Origin: Lunularia cruciata | Lineage: Eukaryota; Streptophyta; Marchantiopsida; Lunulariales; Lunulariaceae | NCBI GenBank assembly: GCA_948567375.1 | Contig: OX419756.1 | Span: 1,679,001-1,743,000 of the forward strand | Direction of reading: 5' to 3' | Length of the DNA stretch: 64,000 nucleotides | Shown here: positions 33,147 through 45,724 of the stretch, piece after piece | Layout: each line of letters begins with the position of its first letter | Numbering within the stretch: the stretch's first letter is position 1 | The notes under the pieces: generated by a model | The model's database searches: none | Seen by the model: the letters and a program-made list of their open reading frames with translations, nothing else | What the model was told of the DNA's origin: nothing | Program-made: the position numbers and the translations under genes

Positions 33147-35137
33147 ATGTATCTTAATTTTCCATCCTTAACTGCGTGCGAAGATGGACACTCACGTCAC
33201 TTCACCACATAACGTCATCCGATCTAGCTTCTTACACGTCAAATTGGACTCATGTTCATTTCCGTGAAACTAAACAAACAAATAAATAATGAATAACACG
33301 TGCAAATCTTTATCTCTAAATCTTTTATACCACGTGAGATAACGAACCAATAAAACTAGGATGAATTCGACACCAACCTTAAAAAAGCGTAGAATTTCGA
33401 CCCTGAACACCATATGCGAGTCAGGAGGTTTAAAGGTAGGTGTGTTCAAATCGAAGTCCTCAAAGCCCCTTGGTCACTTTGAACTGGTTCTCTTTTTGTA
33501 TTTTCGTTTAAAATTTTAATTCAAATGTAACAGAAAAAACGCAGAAAGAAAAAATTTCTAACTGAGTGAAAGGTTTTTGGGGAATGTATTAATCTAATAT
33601 ATGTAGTTAGATTTTCAATCACACGAAATATGGTGAAATTATTCTTTTGTTTCTTTAAACTTGGAGTTTTATCTACCTCCGAATTTATGAATAAATTTTA
33701 ATTACGGTGCATACATTTACCATAATTTATCCAAAGTGTATCATTTTTGATTTTAATTTTATAATTTATCTTACACAACATATATCCTTTGCTTCGTAGA
33801 GAATATTGCAGGTGTAATTTACTACACAGTTATCACAAGTAATCTTTTGACTTACATTAACTCTATCTATGTGTTGTAGGATAAATTTCTATCCCGATAT
33901 CATTAAAGCTTAATCCGATTTTACTTCTTAAGTACTATCCTTGTAAGTTTGAGTGTTCTTCCCCTGTTTCTTCTCATCCTATGCGTGTAGCTTTTATTTT
34001 CAATTTTTATATCTAGAATTAGTTCTATGTTTAATTTAAAGGGCATTCAGTTCTCTTCTTGACTGGAACAGCACGAGAGAGAATTTTTTCCTGTTGTTTA
34101 CATACATATCCAACCTCTGAAAGATTATGACGGGAAACTTCTTGCCCAAACTGTTTTTTTATTTTCAATTATCCTGAGATCGGGAAAAATTGCTTAACGC
34201 ATTTCTCTGGACTGTCTTACGGAACCATTCGGAAATGTTATGGACCAGGCTAAAGCAGAACTGGAAATCCAAATTCGATTCCCATCGTGTAGATTTATCA
34301 TCATTTCTTGGCATTCCTTTCCATTCCATTCCGTTGGCAACCTCCCTTGCCGAAGTTTATTCATCGTCGAACGAAAATGCAGAACTAAAATCGATCCGCG
34401 CGTCTTCACTATTGAAAGATGACAAGGGTTGAACAGCAAGAAAAACATAATATCAATGTACAGTCATTACTTCCTGGAGTCGATGACCGGGAAGCAACTT
34501 CACGTCATCAAAATCGAGTGTTTTGAAAAGATTTGATAACTTTCGTTGATTAAGAATCTCAAAAATGGAAATTTAAGCTATTGGCTATGTCCTTTTCATT
34601 CGTGGTATGATCTTCCTTAAATATTATTCTCGACTATGTATTGTTCGGGAACATTTCCTCGTACTTCTGCTTTCTACACATTGCATGACCTGAAATCAGA
34701 AACAAGTGAAAAAAATAAATGTATTGGAGCTATATTTTAATTAAAATAAATTCATAGTAACTGTTTCACTTTTGTCAGTTCAATGATGAAAACGTATGAT
34801 AGATGTACCCACTTTTAACGGAGTGTCACAAGCTAATATTCCTAGTGGACAGTGTATGGGGGCAGTTAATCATTAGTCACCATTGTAAATTTATGGTGAA
34901 GAGAGACTCAAAACACTTGTATACTTTTCTTCCTATATATATTATTTTTTTAATTTTTTTTAAAAAGCAGGACTAGTGTCCCATTGACATTCTTTCGTGC
35001 ACATTGGTATTTCATTTCTCATTTTCTGTAATATGGTATTAGATCAAGAGCAATTGTGATAAGTTTTGAGTTCAAATTGGTCAAAGGGTTCCTATTGCTC
35101 TGATTTTATCAATTTACGATAAGAATAAACTCATTAC
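33147..35137. other. Spacer without recognisable genes
   Basis: AT-rich, with a more balanced stretch around 34060-34520 containing an 80-codon frame (34190-34432) with no known motif. No RNA gene recognised. Part of this may be single-copy host DNA. Confidence 0.35.
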
Positions 35138-36145
35138 GGTCTGGTAGAAAAATATATATAAATAGTATCCTGAAGGAAAGGAGAAAGTAATAAAAATCAT
35201 ACATAAGTGCAAGAGGGAAAAGGAGGAAGACCTTAGTCGTGTTGGGTGTGCTCACTACCACCACCCGTTGATGAAGATCCAAAGTTTGAGCACATTGCAA
35301 TGTGACTAATACACATTTTTTGGTAATATGATATGAGCATCGCTAGAAAGACAAGCAATGCCTCCTCTATTTCAATGAACCCTAAGTTGCAACCCTGAGG
35401 AGACCATTGAAGTGGTGATGAAGGTGCCAAACAAATCTCAATTACCAAAGGGGCAAAGGTAATGGAGGACAACCACAGTGCATAATGGTCTTCCTTGCTC
35501 CTAGAGGCAATGGTCACTATTGCTCTTGCCTATGCGCCTGCTCATGCCACCACAATGTCATGCAAGGTGTGACAACCATATGTGAAAGTAACAGTATTTG
35601 CTCACACTTGACAAATAGGTGGTCCAAGTAGATCCAACCATCGCTCAATATGAACTTGGGCCTGTGTAGCTTGTAAGATCTGAGTGATTGTATCATAAAG
35701 AGCATCATGGACTATGGTGTGCTCCTCACCAAATGTACATTGTAAAAGGTGTATCCCTTGTAAATCATATGGGGAAACCACACGCATAGTGTTTTTGAAG
35801 CCTTATGAATGTTGGATGTTGATCACTCAACCTCAAGTGTAGTGTTGTGATAAACTCCTTAGAAGTAAATTATAAATCATCAATCAAGGGTGAAGCTTGA
35901 AGCCAAGCTCAAGAGCCTTTCTTCTTGCATGAGAGAATTCTAGCTCTATTAGGTAGAGGCGAATTAGTGAGGATGCTAGTAATTGAATGAGTGTGCATAT
36001 GCTCAATGAGATCCGTTTGAATCTTCCTAGAGTTTAGGAATACAAAGTCAATAAACTTGGGGAGTGATGTGCTTGCTAGGTATGGTAGTAAATCTTGAGC
36101 TAACCAAAGATATGACTAGAAAGCGTAAGTGCATGAATCTACTAT
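35138..36145 (-). mobile_element. Old RLE-LINE F, 3' part (endonuclease)
   Basis: On the minus strand this part carries CTFGEEHTIVHDALYDTITQ, homologous to the CPFGGQRIATHDAIRD segment of the CCHC/endonuclease region in copy A, and ends in a TATTTATATATA stretch at about 35138 like LINE E. The LINE is interrupted at 36145/42544 by chromovirus copy 3. Confidence 0.75.
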
Positions 36146-36557
36146 TGTAAAAGATGGAGAATGAGGAGAGAAACAGGAGAATTGAAGATCACATTAGGAC
36201 ACTTGAGTGTGGGAAACTCCAAGTGCCTAGCATAATCTTTGGTTTTGGTATTTATAAGGAGCATACAAGGTTCTTGAGAAGCTTCTCAAAAAGTTTCCTT
36301 GAGTCTCTTTCTTGGAGTTCAAGTCAAGTTAATCAAGAAGCTTCTCAAGAAGCTTCCTTCTAGAAGCTACTTACTTGGGGTGCAAGCTAAGCTAGTTGGA
36401 AGCTTTTAGAAGCTACCTACTTTGGGTGCAAGATAAACTAGTTGAGAAGCTTCCCAAGAAGCTTACTAGATACTTTTGGACTATTCTAGACTAATTTGGC
36501 CTATTTGCAACATTTTTAGCCCTAACTAACTTTGTTGCTAAACTCCCTATTGTTACA
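36146..36557 (-). repeat. 3' LTR of chromovirus copy 3 (412 bp)
   Basis: Minus-strand ends TGTAACAATAGGG and CTTTTACA. It retains several GAAGCTTC palindromes. Confidence 0.9.
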
Positions 36558-36571
36558 TATTCCCCCACCAC

Positions 36572-38720
36572 TAGTTGGTGACGTCCTTGTTGCCATTCAA
36601 GCTTCAAACTCCTAGATGGCTATTTGTGCATTTTGAAGATGAGAAAGAGGTTCCTATGTGGCATCATGAAGGCGATACCCTTTCCAAAGGACCTTGAATG
36701 CATATGTTGTCAATGGCTTTGTTGAATGTGATGACGTGCAAGGATACGATGAACTTCATACTCCTCATGATCATGGAGGAGGAGGAGGAGGTTAGACACA
36801 AGAGGAAAAAGAAGATGGGTTAGGAACAAAGAGATTCAACTTGGAAATGTGAAAGATAGGGTGGATGCGCATATGACAAGGCAAGGCAAGTCAATAAGCA
36901 ACAAGAGAGATGATTTGGGTGACATCAAAGAGTCCTATCCAATTAGGGGCAAGTTTACAAACTTGGGTATCAAGTGGGAGGGGTAGGTTACTAGAGGAGA
37001 GCATGAACTTATCACCAACTTGAAAGGTGAGATCATGATGATGGTAGTCCACATATTGTTTCTACCAATTTTGAGCAACAAGGAGATGAGATTTGGCTTG
37101 TTGGAAGGATTGGGATATAGTGGTCAAGAAGGTAGAAGTATGAGAGACATGAGATGGAGGACAAGCAAGAAGGGAATCTAGAACAAGTGGATGTTGGCCA
37201 AAATTGAGGAAGAAAGGAGGGAATCTAGTGCTTCTCTATTTGGAATTATTGTATGCAAACTCCACAACTTTAAGACATCTATCTCAATTGGTATGGTGGA
37301 TGTTTACAAAGGCACAAAGCATATCCTCCAAAGGTGAAATTTGCATGTTCAGTTTTTCTATCAGTTTGAGGATGATAGGCCGTGGACAAAGTAAGCTTGG
37401 TGTCGAGTATCTAGAAGAGTGCTTGCCAAAATTTCCCAGTGAATCAAGGATCACGGTCGGAAATGGGTGCACGTAGCATCTCATGATGCTTGAAGACAAT
37501 GTTGAAGTACATCTGTGCTAATGTTGGAGCATCCGTGGTATCAGAGGTTGTTGCCAAATGGATTTGATTACTTAGCTTATCCAAAAACACCACAATCACT
37601 ATGTGACCATTTTTGGTCTTTGGCAAGGACATGATAAAGCTCACATGTTCCCATTGAGCAGATGGAATGGGGAGTGGTTGAAGGAGCACACTTGTTTCTA
37701 GTTGTTGGCCTTGTTGCATTGGCAGTTCTCACACGATTGGACAAACTCTCAAACATCTTGTGTCATGTTGGGCCAATGTAATACTCCAAGGACAAGAGAA
37801 GAGAGAAAACACAGATTACACACTCAACATTCGGTGTCCCAAAGGAGCACCTTCTCTTTATTATATAGACAAAGAGGATCTCCTCCAAGGAACCTCTACC
37901 ATAGGATTAGGCACATAGATAGGTGACATGTCAGCAAGCTCCACCCTTGGATTAATTACTTGGATGGGTGACATGTCGGTCTAGGTCCTATCTGGTTGGT
38001 CAAACAAGCTTTGACCGGAGGGAATCTTTTAGGGAATCTTCATGTAGGAGTCTCAGAATCAAATGAGTAACGTACCATTGGAAAGCTCTCGATAAGACAA
38101 ACTAGGGGGAGGGAAGGCAAACCTTTCCTCTATTGAGCGGGGAAATTTGCATATTTTGAGGCCTAATTCATATGTTTAGGCATCCAAAATTGCCTTCAAA
38201 GATTTCAAGCATATTTTGATTCCTACTATATTAGAAGAAGTCCACTTTTGGTGATACCTCTTTCTTATCTGTTCAGTCCATCATGTGTAACATCCTTCCA
38301 GATGTTACCAAACCAATTCTCACCTATAAATTATATGTCTAGCTATTGGTTCTAAGGTTCTCAAGTCTATTTCGGATTTTGCTCTATTAGTAGAAGTACT
38401 CTTTTGGTGATACTTCTATTTGATCAATTTTGACAATCATGTATAACATCATTCTAGATGTTATCAAACCAAATTTCACATCTAGATCTTATGGCTACCT
38501 CTTGGTATTACAGACACCATCATTGGTGTAAGAGTGTACCCAAGGTCTTGTCCACACCCATGTGACTAGCAATTGGTAAGTCATGGGCTTCTTGGAGGTA
38601 CACAAGTCTGAGAACATCCTTGGGTGGAACATAAATCTGGTTCTCATAGAATAAAAGGCCTTCCTTGAAAAAGAAGATGTTGTACTCCTTATCACATGCT
38701 GCAAGATGATCTTGTACCAT
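36572..38720 (-). pseudogene. Chromovirus copy 3: integrase and degraded chromodomain, split by solo LTR
   Basis: The integrase zinc region (EAHDLPIASHMGVDKTLGTL) is at 38520-38620, then the solo LTR, then the core (SLPKTKNGHIVIVVFLDKLS, APISDRDP, AYHPQTDRKTE) at 37330-37640. GPF and chromodomain homology continue to about 36590 with many changes. Stops follow DRDP (about 37444) and occur elsewhere. Confidence 0.85.
37777..38512 (+). repeat. Solo LTR of an unrelated LTR element (736 bp)
   Basis: Termini TGTAATACTCC and GGTATTACA are perfect inverted ends. Flanks GCCAA (37772-37776) and GACAC (38513-38517) each differ by one base from GCCAC, the uninterrupted sequence at this point in chromovirus copy 2, so the target duplicate is confirmed by comparison. 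Internal direct duplicates (tttggtgatac) occur. No partner copy in the window; strand is not determined. Confidence 0.85.
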
Positions 38721-40265
38721 CTGAAAGAAAGGATCTTGCTATAAAGTATTCTTAAACTTGATTGGACTTTTGAACTTTGCAATTGATACCGTCGTTATTG
38801 CCACTATGATGAGAGGAAGAGACTTCAAATCATGTTGTCATGATAGGGCATTAGGAATGACATGGAACCAATTAGGTTTTTACTCAAGTTTGATGTCAAA
38901 CAATTGTAGTTGTTCCTCCCATCAAGGATGTCTACTCTTCATGTGTTTCAAGTGTTATATTTGCAACAAAGGTTTGTGATGAGTTTGCATGATCCCTTGT
39001 TTCCCCAAGAGATAATGCCTCCACATCTTAGTTGCATATACCATTGCTAGTTGTTCTTGATCTTGAGCAGAGTAATTTCTTTTTGTTCTATTTAGCCTAC
39101 GATACACAAACGCAATGGGATGTATTCCATTTGGGAATTCCTATTGCAACATGCCTCCAATTACAAAGTCAGAACCATCAAAATCAACCACACAAGGTAG
39201 TTGAGGATCATATGGTTGAAGAATGTGTCTTGAAGAAAATATATGTTTCAGCTTGTGGAATGCTTATTTGTGCTTGTTGGTCCACTAAAAGCTCAAGTTC
39301 TTCCCCAAGACATTGGTCAATGGTGCGGCTACATGAGCATAGTAGTGGATGAACCGTTGGTAAAAACTCACCAATCCATTAAATGCACTTCAAAGCCATT
39401 ACTAAGTAGGCCAGTGATGGCCTTGATTTTCTACTATTCCATCTTGACCCCCTCTAATGAGATCTTGTGACCCAAGAAGTAACTTCCTTTTGCCAAAAGG
39501 TACACTTTGACTTCTTGTAGTAAAACTTCCATTGTCATAGTCATCTTAGGACTTCTTGCATATGATTTGCATGTTTTGCCTTTGTCTTGCTATAGATTAA
39601 AATGTCATCCAAGAACACCACCACGTACCAATCCAATAGTCCATCCAACACCCTATGTATCTGATCCATGAAGACTGTTGGAGTATTAGTGAGCCCAAAA
39701 GGTAGAACTCTTCATTCAAATGCCTATACCTTATATGAAAGGTAGTCTTTTGCACATCCTTCCTATGAATGGGGATTTGCCAATAGCCTTTGTGAAGATC
39801 CAACTTGGAGAAGTATTGTGCTCCACTTAATTGATCAAGCAAGTCATCAATTTGAGGCAAGGGACATACATTCTTCACTATTTGTTTATTGAGCCCATGG
39901 TAATCAATATAGAAACAAAGTCTTCCATTCTTCTATGGAACAAATAGTATTGGTGCTCCCCAAGGAGATGTACTATGTTGTATGAAATCCTTCTCCAACA
40001 AGGGTTGTTTGCAACTCTATAAGGGTTACTTGCAACTATATAAGAGCTATTTACAACTCCTTGAACTCCTTTGGTGAGAGCCAATAGATTGGTCTATTCA
40101 CTAGAGTACTCCTTGGCAATAATTCAATCTTGAAGTGCATGTCACAATCAGAGTGTAATCCCTTTGGCAGATCATCTGGAAACACATCTAAACACTCCTA
40201 GACTATTTGATCAACCATTGTGTGTTGAGGTTTTTGATCCTCCTTAGATCCTCCATCCGCAATTG
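38721..40265 (-). pseudogene. Chromovirus copy 3: reverse transcriptase and RNase H
   Basis: RT motifs [32 protein letters not shown] (39597-39878) and a YxDD-region homologue near 39600-39625. RNase H homology (VVDFDGSDFVI-like) is near 39140-39200. An insertion of short repeated ttgcaactatataagg-like sequence near 39995-40060 disrupts the N-terminal RT region. Numerous stops. Confidence 0.85.
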
Positions 40266-41830
40266 GTTTGATCCACACCGCACAAACAGACTTATCTTCC
40301 TCCAAAGCTTGCTCTTTGATTGCTTCACTAACAAATTTTCCACCTAGGGACTCATTTTCCTTCAAAGCTTGCTTTATGGCTGCTTCAAGACAATTTTCCC
40401 ATATTGGGACTCATCTTTGTCCAAAGCTTGCTCCATGGCTGCCTTCTTGACAAACTTTACACCTTGAGACTAACTATTCTTAGGTGTCTTACTCAGAGAT
40501 GTTAGACAACCTAATTAAAAATTACACCTTGGTGTTGTCCTTGAATTTGTTATCGGTTCCAATCAAATTGAACCTTATGACATTCAAGCCAAAGATAGAC
40601 CTAGATGATATCATAGTGTAGAGGTGCCACTACAAACCTTATACACTCCAAATAATCTTTCTCAATCTTGAAGGTAACAAGATGCAAGGTATGGAATGCA
40701 GAACACTTTCTACCATTCACTATGGATATCAATCTACTTCCAAGTACTAGCTTGATAGGAATACTTAATTCCTTTGCTTATTGTATGGACAAGCAATGTT
40801 TTGAACTTCCAAAATCAGCCAAAATTCTACAACCACGATCAAATGTCATACCTTGCAAGTGAAGCAAACTTGCAAATATTGAGCCTTTGATCCCATTGGA
40901 ACTAATCAAGTTCTCAATAGGCAGCTCAAAATCACCTTTTAGGGTTCCTTGTTTCCTTGATTATTTTGCTCTATAAACTCCATCTAGGCAACTTGTTTAT
41001 CTTGCACATTCTTCAACAAACATTCAACAATGTGATGTCCAATTTGGCAATAATAAAAACAACTACTATTTTATTGTAATTTTTCTCTATTTGTAGTGCC
41101 AAGTGGTCTGTGTTGATGGCACAATTTCCATTGGTGCCGGCTCCTCCACCTGTGTGCAATATATTGGTAGGTTCTTTGGAGGTCAAAGTCAAGACCAAGT
41201 TGTTGCAACCAAGGAATCTAAGCGTTTGGCCAACCACATTGACTTCCTCCAAGTGTTGTGGCTCTTGCATAATTACCTCTAATTTTGTTCATGACTTCAA
41301 GCTCCTCACAAATTGATCCAAAGCTTCACCTTCCAATATATTTAGAATTTGCATGATGGTGTTCTAGATTTTCATGATGTAACTTCTTACAAAGCCAATC
41401 TACTTCAACTCTACCAAATTATCTCGTGCAGCTTGTGTGACATTTATAGCTTGGTGCAGCTTGTGTGACATTTATAGCTTGGAATCGACCAATTATTGCA
41501 TTGTTGAATTTTGCCTATGTCAAGATTGGTGTAATAATTTTCCATTTAGCTTGCTCCACTTGGAATTGCCACCATGGCTTTGCTACTCCATCCAATTGGT
41601 TGGAAGCCAAGAGAATCTATTTCCATTCTTCTTGAACAATGGTAGCTTTGAAGTAACATTTGCAGTCAAACACAAAATTCTCCATTGCACCCGAGAGATT
41701 CTTTCCTTAAAAAACCTTAGATTTTGGAAATTAGATTTTGGTCTTCTCCTTCTCGAACTGGTACTCTTTCTATATGCTTTTATCATTGATGATCTTGTTC
41801 ATCCAACAATCAAGTAAGGTGCTCAATTTG
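40266..41830 (-). pseudogene. Chromovirus copy 3: linker repeats, protease, CCHC and gag
   Basis: The three-unit linker is at about 40300-40480, protease at 40560-40860, a degraded knuckle near 41020-41075 and gag core (ANVTSKLPLFKKNGNRFSWL in a shifted frame) at 41450-41790. No frame longer than about 125 codons survives. A local duplication of gcagcttgtgtgacatttat occurs at 41430 and 41456. Confidence 0.75.
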
Positions 41831-42141
41831 TTACTGCATAGCAATGGTAACCTTGGGCATTGTTGCAATGGTTACTACTCTATCACACCACCCACAATGT
41901 ATCTAATTTATTAACATATAGATGCAACACGTCCATCATTCTCCATTAGTTACAACTAGAAGTAACGAGGGTTCCTAAGATAGGGTGATTGTATTCAAAA
42001 AATTCCTACCCAAAGCATAAGGTAATGAATTATGTGAAACAATGCTTGGGTAGTACTTGGACACAAAAATCCCAATGGTTTGGCAAAAATGGATTTGGTG
42101 GTCCATAAATTCCATCTATCTCATTCTTGCTATGATACCAA

Positions 42142-42543
42142 TGTAAAAGATCAAGACCAAGGAGAGAAATAGGAGAATGGAAGATCACATTGGGACACTT
42201 GAGTGTGGGAAACTCCGAGTGCCTTGCATGAGCTTTGGTTTTGGTATTTATAGGAAGCATACAAGGCTCTTGAGAAGCTTCTCAAAAATTTTCCTTGAGC
42301 CACTTTCTTGGAGTGCAAGGCAAGTTAATCAAGAAGCTTCCTTCTAGAAGCTGCCTACTTGGCATGCAAGCTAAGCTACTTGGAAGCTTCTAGAAACTTC
42401 CTTCTAGAATCTACCTACTTGGAGTGCAAGCTAAACTAGTCAGGAATCTTCCCAAATACTTTTGGACTATTCTAGGTTAATTTGGCCTATTTGCTACTTC
42501 ATTAGCCCTAACTAACTTCAATGCTAAACTCTATATTGTTACA
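42142..42543 (-). repeat. 5' LTR of chromovirus copy 3 (402 bp)
   Basis: Minus-strand ends TGTAACAATATAG and CTTTTACA, next to the primer site at 42130-42140. TATA-like TATAAATACC near 42243 (minus). Confidence 0.9.
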
Positions 42544-44369
42544 ACTATTGTGATGGGTCCTAACAAAAAAGGATGTCCATCATGTAAGAATCTTTTTGCT
42601 AAATGAGAGACCACAAGGACCCAAGCTTTGATATATGATTTTAGTGATGTGGCCTCTTGGTCTATGAGGCTGCATCTACCCATGACTATGAGAATGCTAT
42701 CTACTACTTATGCCACTCATTTGATAGCTATAGAAGAATGCATGGCCCTAAGAGTGTAGAGAAATTATACCAAATGGTGTTATCAAATATCCTCAAGTGT
42801 GGTAGCAATATCTCTAGAGGAGGGAAATTTTGTGCAAAATATGAGGTCCTAAGAAGTAAGATCATGCAAGAATAGAATAAGCTACTTGGATATTCCACAA
42901 CTAAGGTTAGAGATTAATATGGGATGTGGCTTTGACTAGGGTGTTTGAAATGAAAGTACTACTATAATCCTCTTATCCCAAAGGAGAGTTTTTACAATAA
43001 TCCTCCTATCCCAAAGGAGAGCCCAAAACTCTCAAACCACCAATCAAGACATAAAATCTTGGTAGGAAGTTAGAGGAAGTCAAGACCGTACATGGGCTCC
43101 AAAAGTTTTATTAACTAGTCTAGACTTGTAAACCACCCAAAACCTCCAAGCAAAGTGCGAAAGCAATATGCTCAAACTACATCCTCCAAAGGGCCCACTA
43201 TATAAATCTCATCCAAGAGGGAAGCAAAAAGATAAGACTAAAAATCAACTGTCACTTGTTGAAGAGTAGTGTAATGTGCTATGGCAAAGAGAAGCCATCC
43301 CAAGGGATATCCTTACCATGTGCACTTTATTGAATGCCAACTGTGTGAACTCTCCACTACTAGTATGGTGGCTATACAATAGAGGTGTCTCTATACCATA
43401 AAAAGTACATACAAATAGTATCAAGGAGGAGATATGATCTTCAACTAAGCAAAGAGCATGAAAAAATGCTAGACAAGAGATGGTATTGAAAGCATTTGAG
43501 ACATCAACTTGAACCACCACTCAATCTGGAAGAATGTCCAAGGTGCTCAAATGCCTAAAATCACTATCTCACACTTCCTTAGAGTAGCCATTGCAAACTA
43601 ATGAAGAGGCAACATGAAAAAAATAGTCTAATGCAATTGTAGAAAAAGAGCACAAGAAATCAAATGCAAAACAATATCTCCAATGGTAATGGATACACAC
43701 GTGAGGTCTCCTTTGTAAGATCTAGGAGACAAGAAGCATCACAAAGATGAGTTGCTCTAGGGAGCACCTTGCCTTAGGCAATGCACTCACTAAAAGCTAA
43801 TAGAAGAGGAAATCCCAAGTTTGGAGCATTTGGGGAGAGGCAATCCTCTAGGTGCTCAAAAACTAGCCTAGATGGTTCACCCATTGAGAAATGCGAGGAG
43901 TGGAGTAATGCATGAGCAAAGTAGGACTCAATAAGCTATAACTCCTCATCTATTTGGTAGTCATGGAAGATGGATAGGAGGTCCTTAGTGGTAGATAGAT
44001 GTAGTATCAATAAACCAAATAGAGTGTCCAAGGAGAAGAGCACTATTTGAGAGGGTGAGACTACTTGGGTTGCACATCTGTATTTACCTACCTAACTTAA
44101 CATCAAGGAGTAAAAAAGGTAATGATGCTTTGGTGGTAGGACATGGGGTTGTGGAGACTCTATAGTACACGGAGTAAGAACCTAGGCACTAATAGTGTCC
44201 TCCTTTTGGAAGGCTGCCCAATCTCCTTTCAAAAACCTATGAATCCTAGAGGCAATCTCACAATGTCTTAAAGCACTTCCATGAGCTAGAAGGAGTAATG
44301 TCTACTATGAGAAAAGAACCAATAAAGTCCAAGTGGAGACATCTCTGCCATGCTCAATGGCCATAATAT

Positions 44370-44422
<53 letters not shown>

Positions 44423-44755
44423 GTGTGTGTGTGTGTGTATGTGTGTGGAGCCAATTAGAGGGTGCAATGGAAAGGGAATCAGAGTGTACATATGTGGTCA
44501 AGGTAAAGTTGGTAGGAATGCTTGGAGAAGCTCCTACAAGTGTAACCAAGAATACAAGTCTTGGGGAGCTTGGAAAGCCACTACCAGCATACCAATAGGG
44601 TGGTCTAAAGGGGTAGGACTAGTAGTGGCCTTAGCTTGCATATGCAAGCAAGAGACCTCCTTCTATGGTAGGCAAGTTAAATCCTCTACCACTGACTTGG
44701 ACATTGATGGAGCGGGATGTATGGATGTGATAATGGCCTTGGTGTAGATGTCGTG
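42544..44755 (-). mobile_element. Old RLE-LINE F, 5' and RT part
   Basis: On the minus strand the frame 43245-43520 shows VVQVDVSNAFNTISCLAFFH, clearly homologous to HVDVENAFNSISHASIF of copy A's RT. Upstream, 44220-44350 matches copy A about 12785-12920, and the 5' truncation is near 44755. The zinc-finger part is missing or unrecognisable. A (GA)n(GT)n microsatellite has expanded within it. Confidence 0.75.
44372..44448. repeat. (GA)n(GT)n microsatellite
   Basis: About 24 GA units followed by GT/TATG units. It lies inside old LINE F and creates spurious long frames on both strands. Confidence 0.95.
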
Positions 44756-44853
44756 CGTATATACATCGCTACACAACATACATCGCTGTCAACATCATAC
44801 ACTATAAAAGCACAACTCACACATAAGTCATACATAGACTCTAAAGTGCCACA
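44756..44853 (-). repeat. Possible 3' LTR remnant of the methyltransferase element
   Basis: Directly after the polypurine tract (AGGGGGGCGAT, 44854-44864) the minus strand continues TGTGGCACTTTAGAG, a plausible TG LTR start. It is cut at about 44755 by old LINE F. No matching copy was found upstream of gag, so this is tentative. Confidence 0.4.
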
Positions 44854-45022
44854 ATCGCCCCCCTAGCTGGCGGTTAGGTCCCTCTAACTCCAGATAGCCA
44901 TCTACTCTAAGTATATGGTATACCCTCTAATGGGCAAAGATCAGGAGGCCGGGTGCTATGGAGCCCCATCGTTAGTCGCCTGTATGCAATCTATACCATA
45001 TAAAGAATGAACTAGCTATAGG

Positions 45023-45724
45023 TCAAATACATCTAGGACATAACCACTGTCCCTGAGGAACCAACATGAGGGGAGGAGTCATACATGCCATATGCCATCC
45101 TCTCGAACAGCTATCACACACTAACATAGTAGCAGCTCCACCAGAAGAGCCACATAACATACACCTCAAGCCTGTACGTACAAGTGCCAAGCTTGGGTCC
45201 ATAGTACCATCAATGTTTGGAAGGTGGCATGGCGCACAATTGCGCACATGATCCTTCCAAACAACACCATCACGTCCTTCTAACACAAGGACTCCAGATG
45301 GCAAAACCTCACGCACTCTCAAGATAGTGCGGCCCATAGAAACATCAAGTGTCATCGGTGTTGTCTGCTGTAGATATACATAGTCGCCTGGATGAAATCG
45401 ACGGATCGAGGGTCTATAACCTCCTCCTCGAATGGTAGCATAGCGTAAAGTATCTCTATGCTGAGCAATCACCAAGTTCTCAAAGGCCATCGGCATCACT
45501 CTCCGAAAGATCTCTGCCCGCTGAGAACATGCACTCATCCATACATCGGGGTCATCCAAGTCCAAAACTATAGTAGCATCTCGACGAATGGCTGCAGGTA
45601 AATCTGGATCTCGTCCATAGAGTAGGAAGTATGGAGAGAAGGATGCTAAGGAGGCTTGCCGGCTGAACCGATAGCCCATGGCCAACCAAGGTAACTGGAG
45701 ATCCCAATCTCCCAAGTGGCCTCT
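45023..45724 (-). CDS. Integrase C-terminal domain with PHD finger
   Basis: The frame is in phase with the integrase above, separated only by a TAG at 45725-45727. It contains the integrase tail (GDWDLQLPWLAMGYRFSRQA, SPYFLLYGRDPDLPA, RRFHPGDYVYLQQTTP) and then, at residues 185-229 (45029-45163), a textbook C4HC3 PHD finger: CMLC, LVCDSCSRGWHMAC, and GQWLCPRC. PHD fingers read histone H3 tails. Its position is where chromoviruses carry a chromodomain, so it probably guides integration or tethers the complex to chromatin. The invariant Trp before the last Cys pair and all eight metal ligands are present. The TAG upstream is probably a mutation. Confidence 0.88.
   Translation of the reverse strand, partial: RGHLGDWDLQLPWLAMGYRFSRQASLASFSPYFLLYGRDPDLPAAIRRDATIVLDLDDPDVWMSACSQRAEIFRRVMPMAFENLVIAQHRDTLRYATIRGGGYRPSIRRFHPGDYVYLQQTTPMTLDVSMGRTILRVREVLPSGVLVLEGRDGVVWKDHVRNCAPCHLPNIDGTMDPSLALVRTGLRCMLCGSSGGAATMLVCDSCSRGWHMACMTPPLMLVPQGQWLCPRCI

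Larger units (their letters stand above)
36146..42543 (-). mobile_element. Chromovirus copy 3 with both LTRs and perfect 5-bp TSD
   Basis: LTRs lie at 36146-36557 (3') and 42142-42543 (5'), with target duplicate ACTAT at 36141-36145 and 42544-42548. The interior is collinear with copy 2: primer site 42130-42140, gag, CCHC, protease, three-unit linker, RT, RNase H, integrase, degraded chromodomain, polypurine GTGGTGGGGGAATA at 36558-36571. A solo LTR of another family splits the integrase (37777-38512). The two LTRs differ at many positions, so this is the oldest of the three copies. Confidence 0.93.

Noticed and set aside
34190-34432. Possible small gene at 34.2 kb
   Set aside because: Overlapping frames on both strands without motif; indistinguishable from chance.
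44350-44598. Long frames on both strands at 44286-44747
   Set aside because: They owe their length to the (GA)n(GT)n microsatellite inside old LINE F and have no conserved protein.
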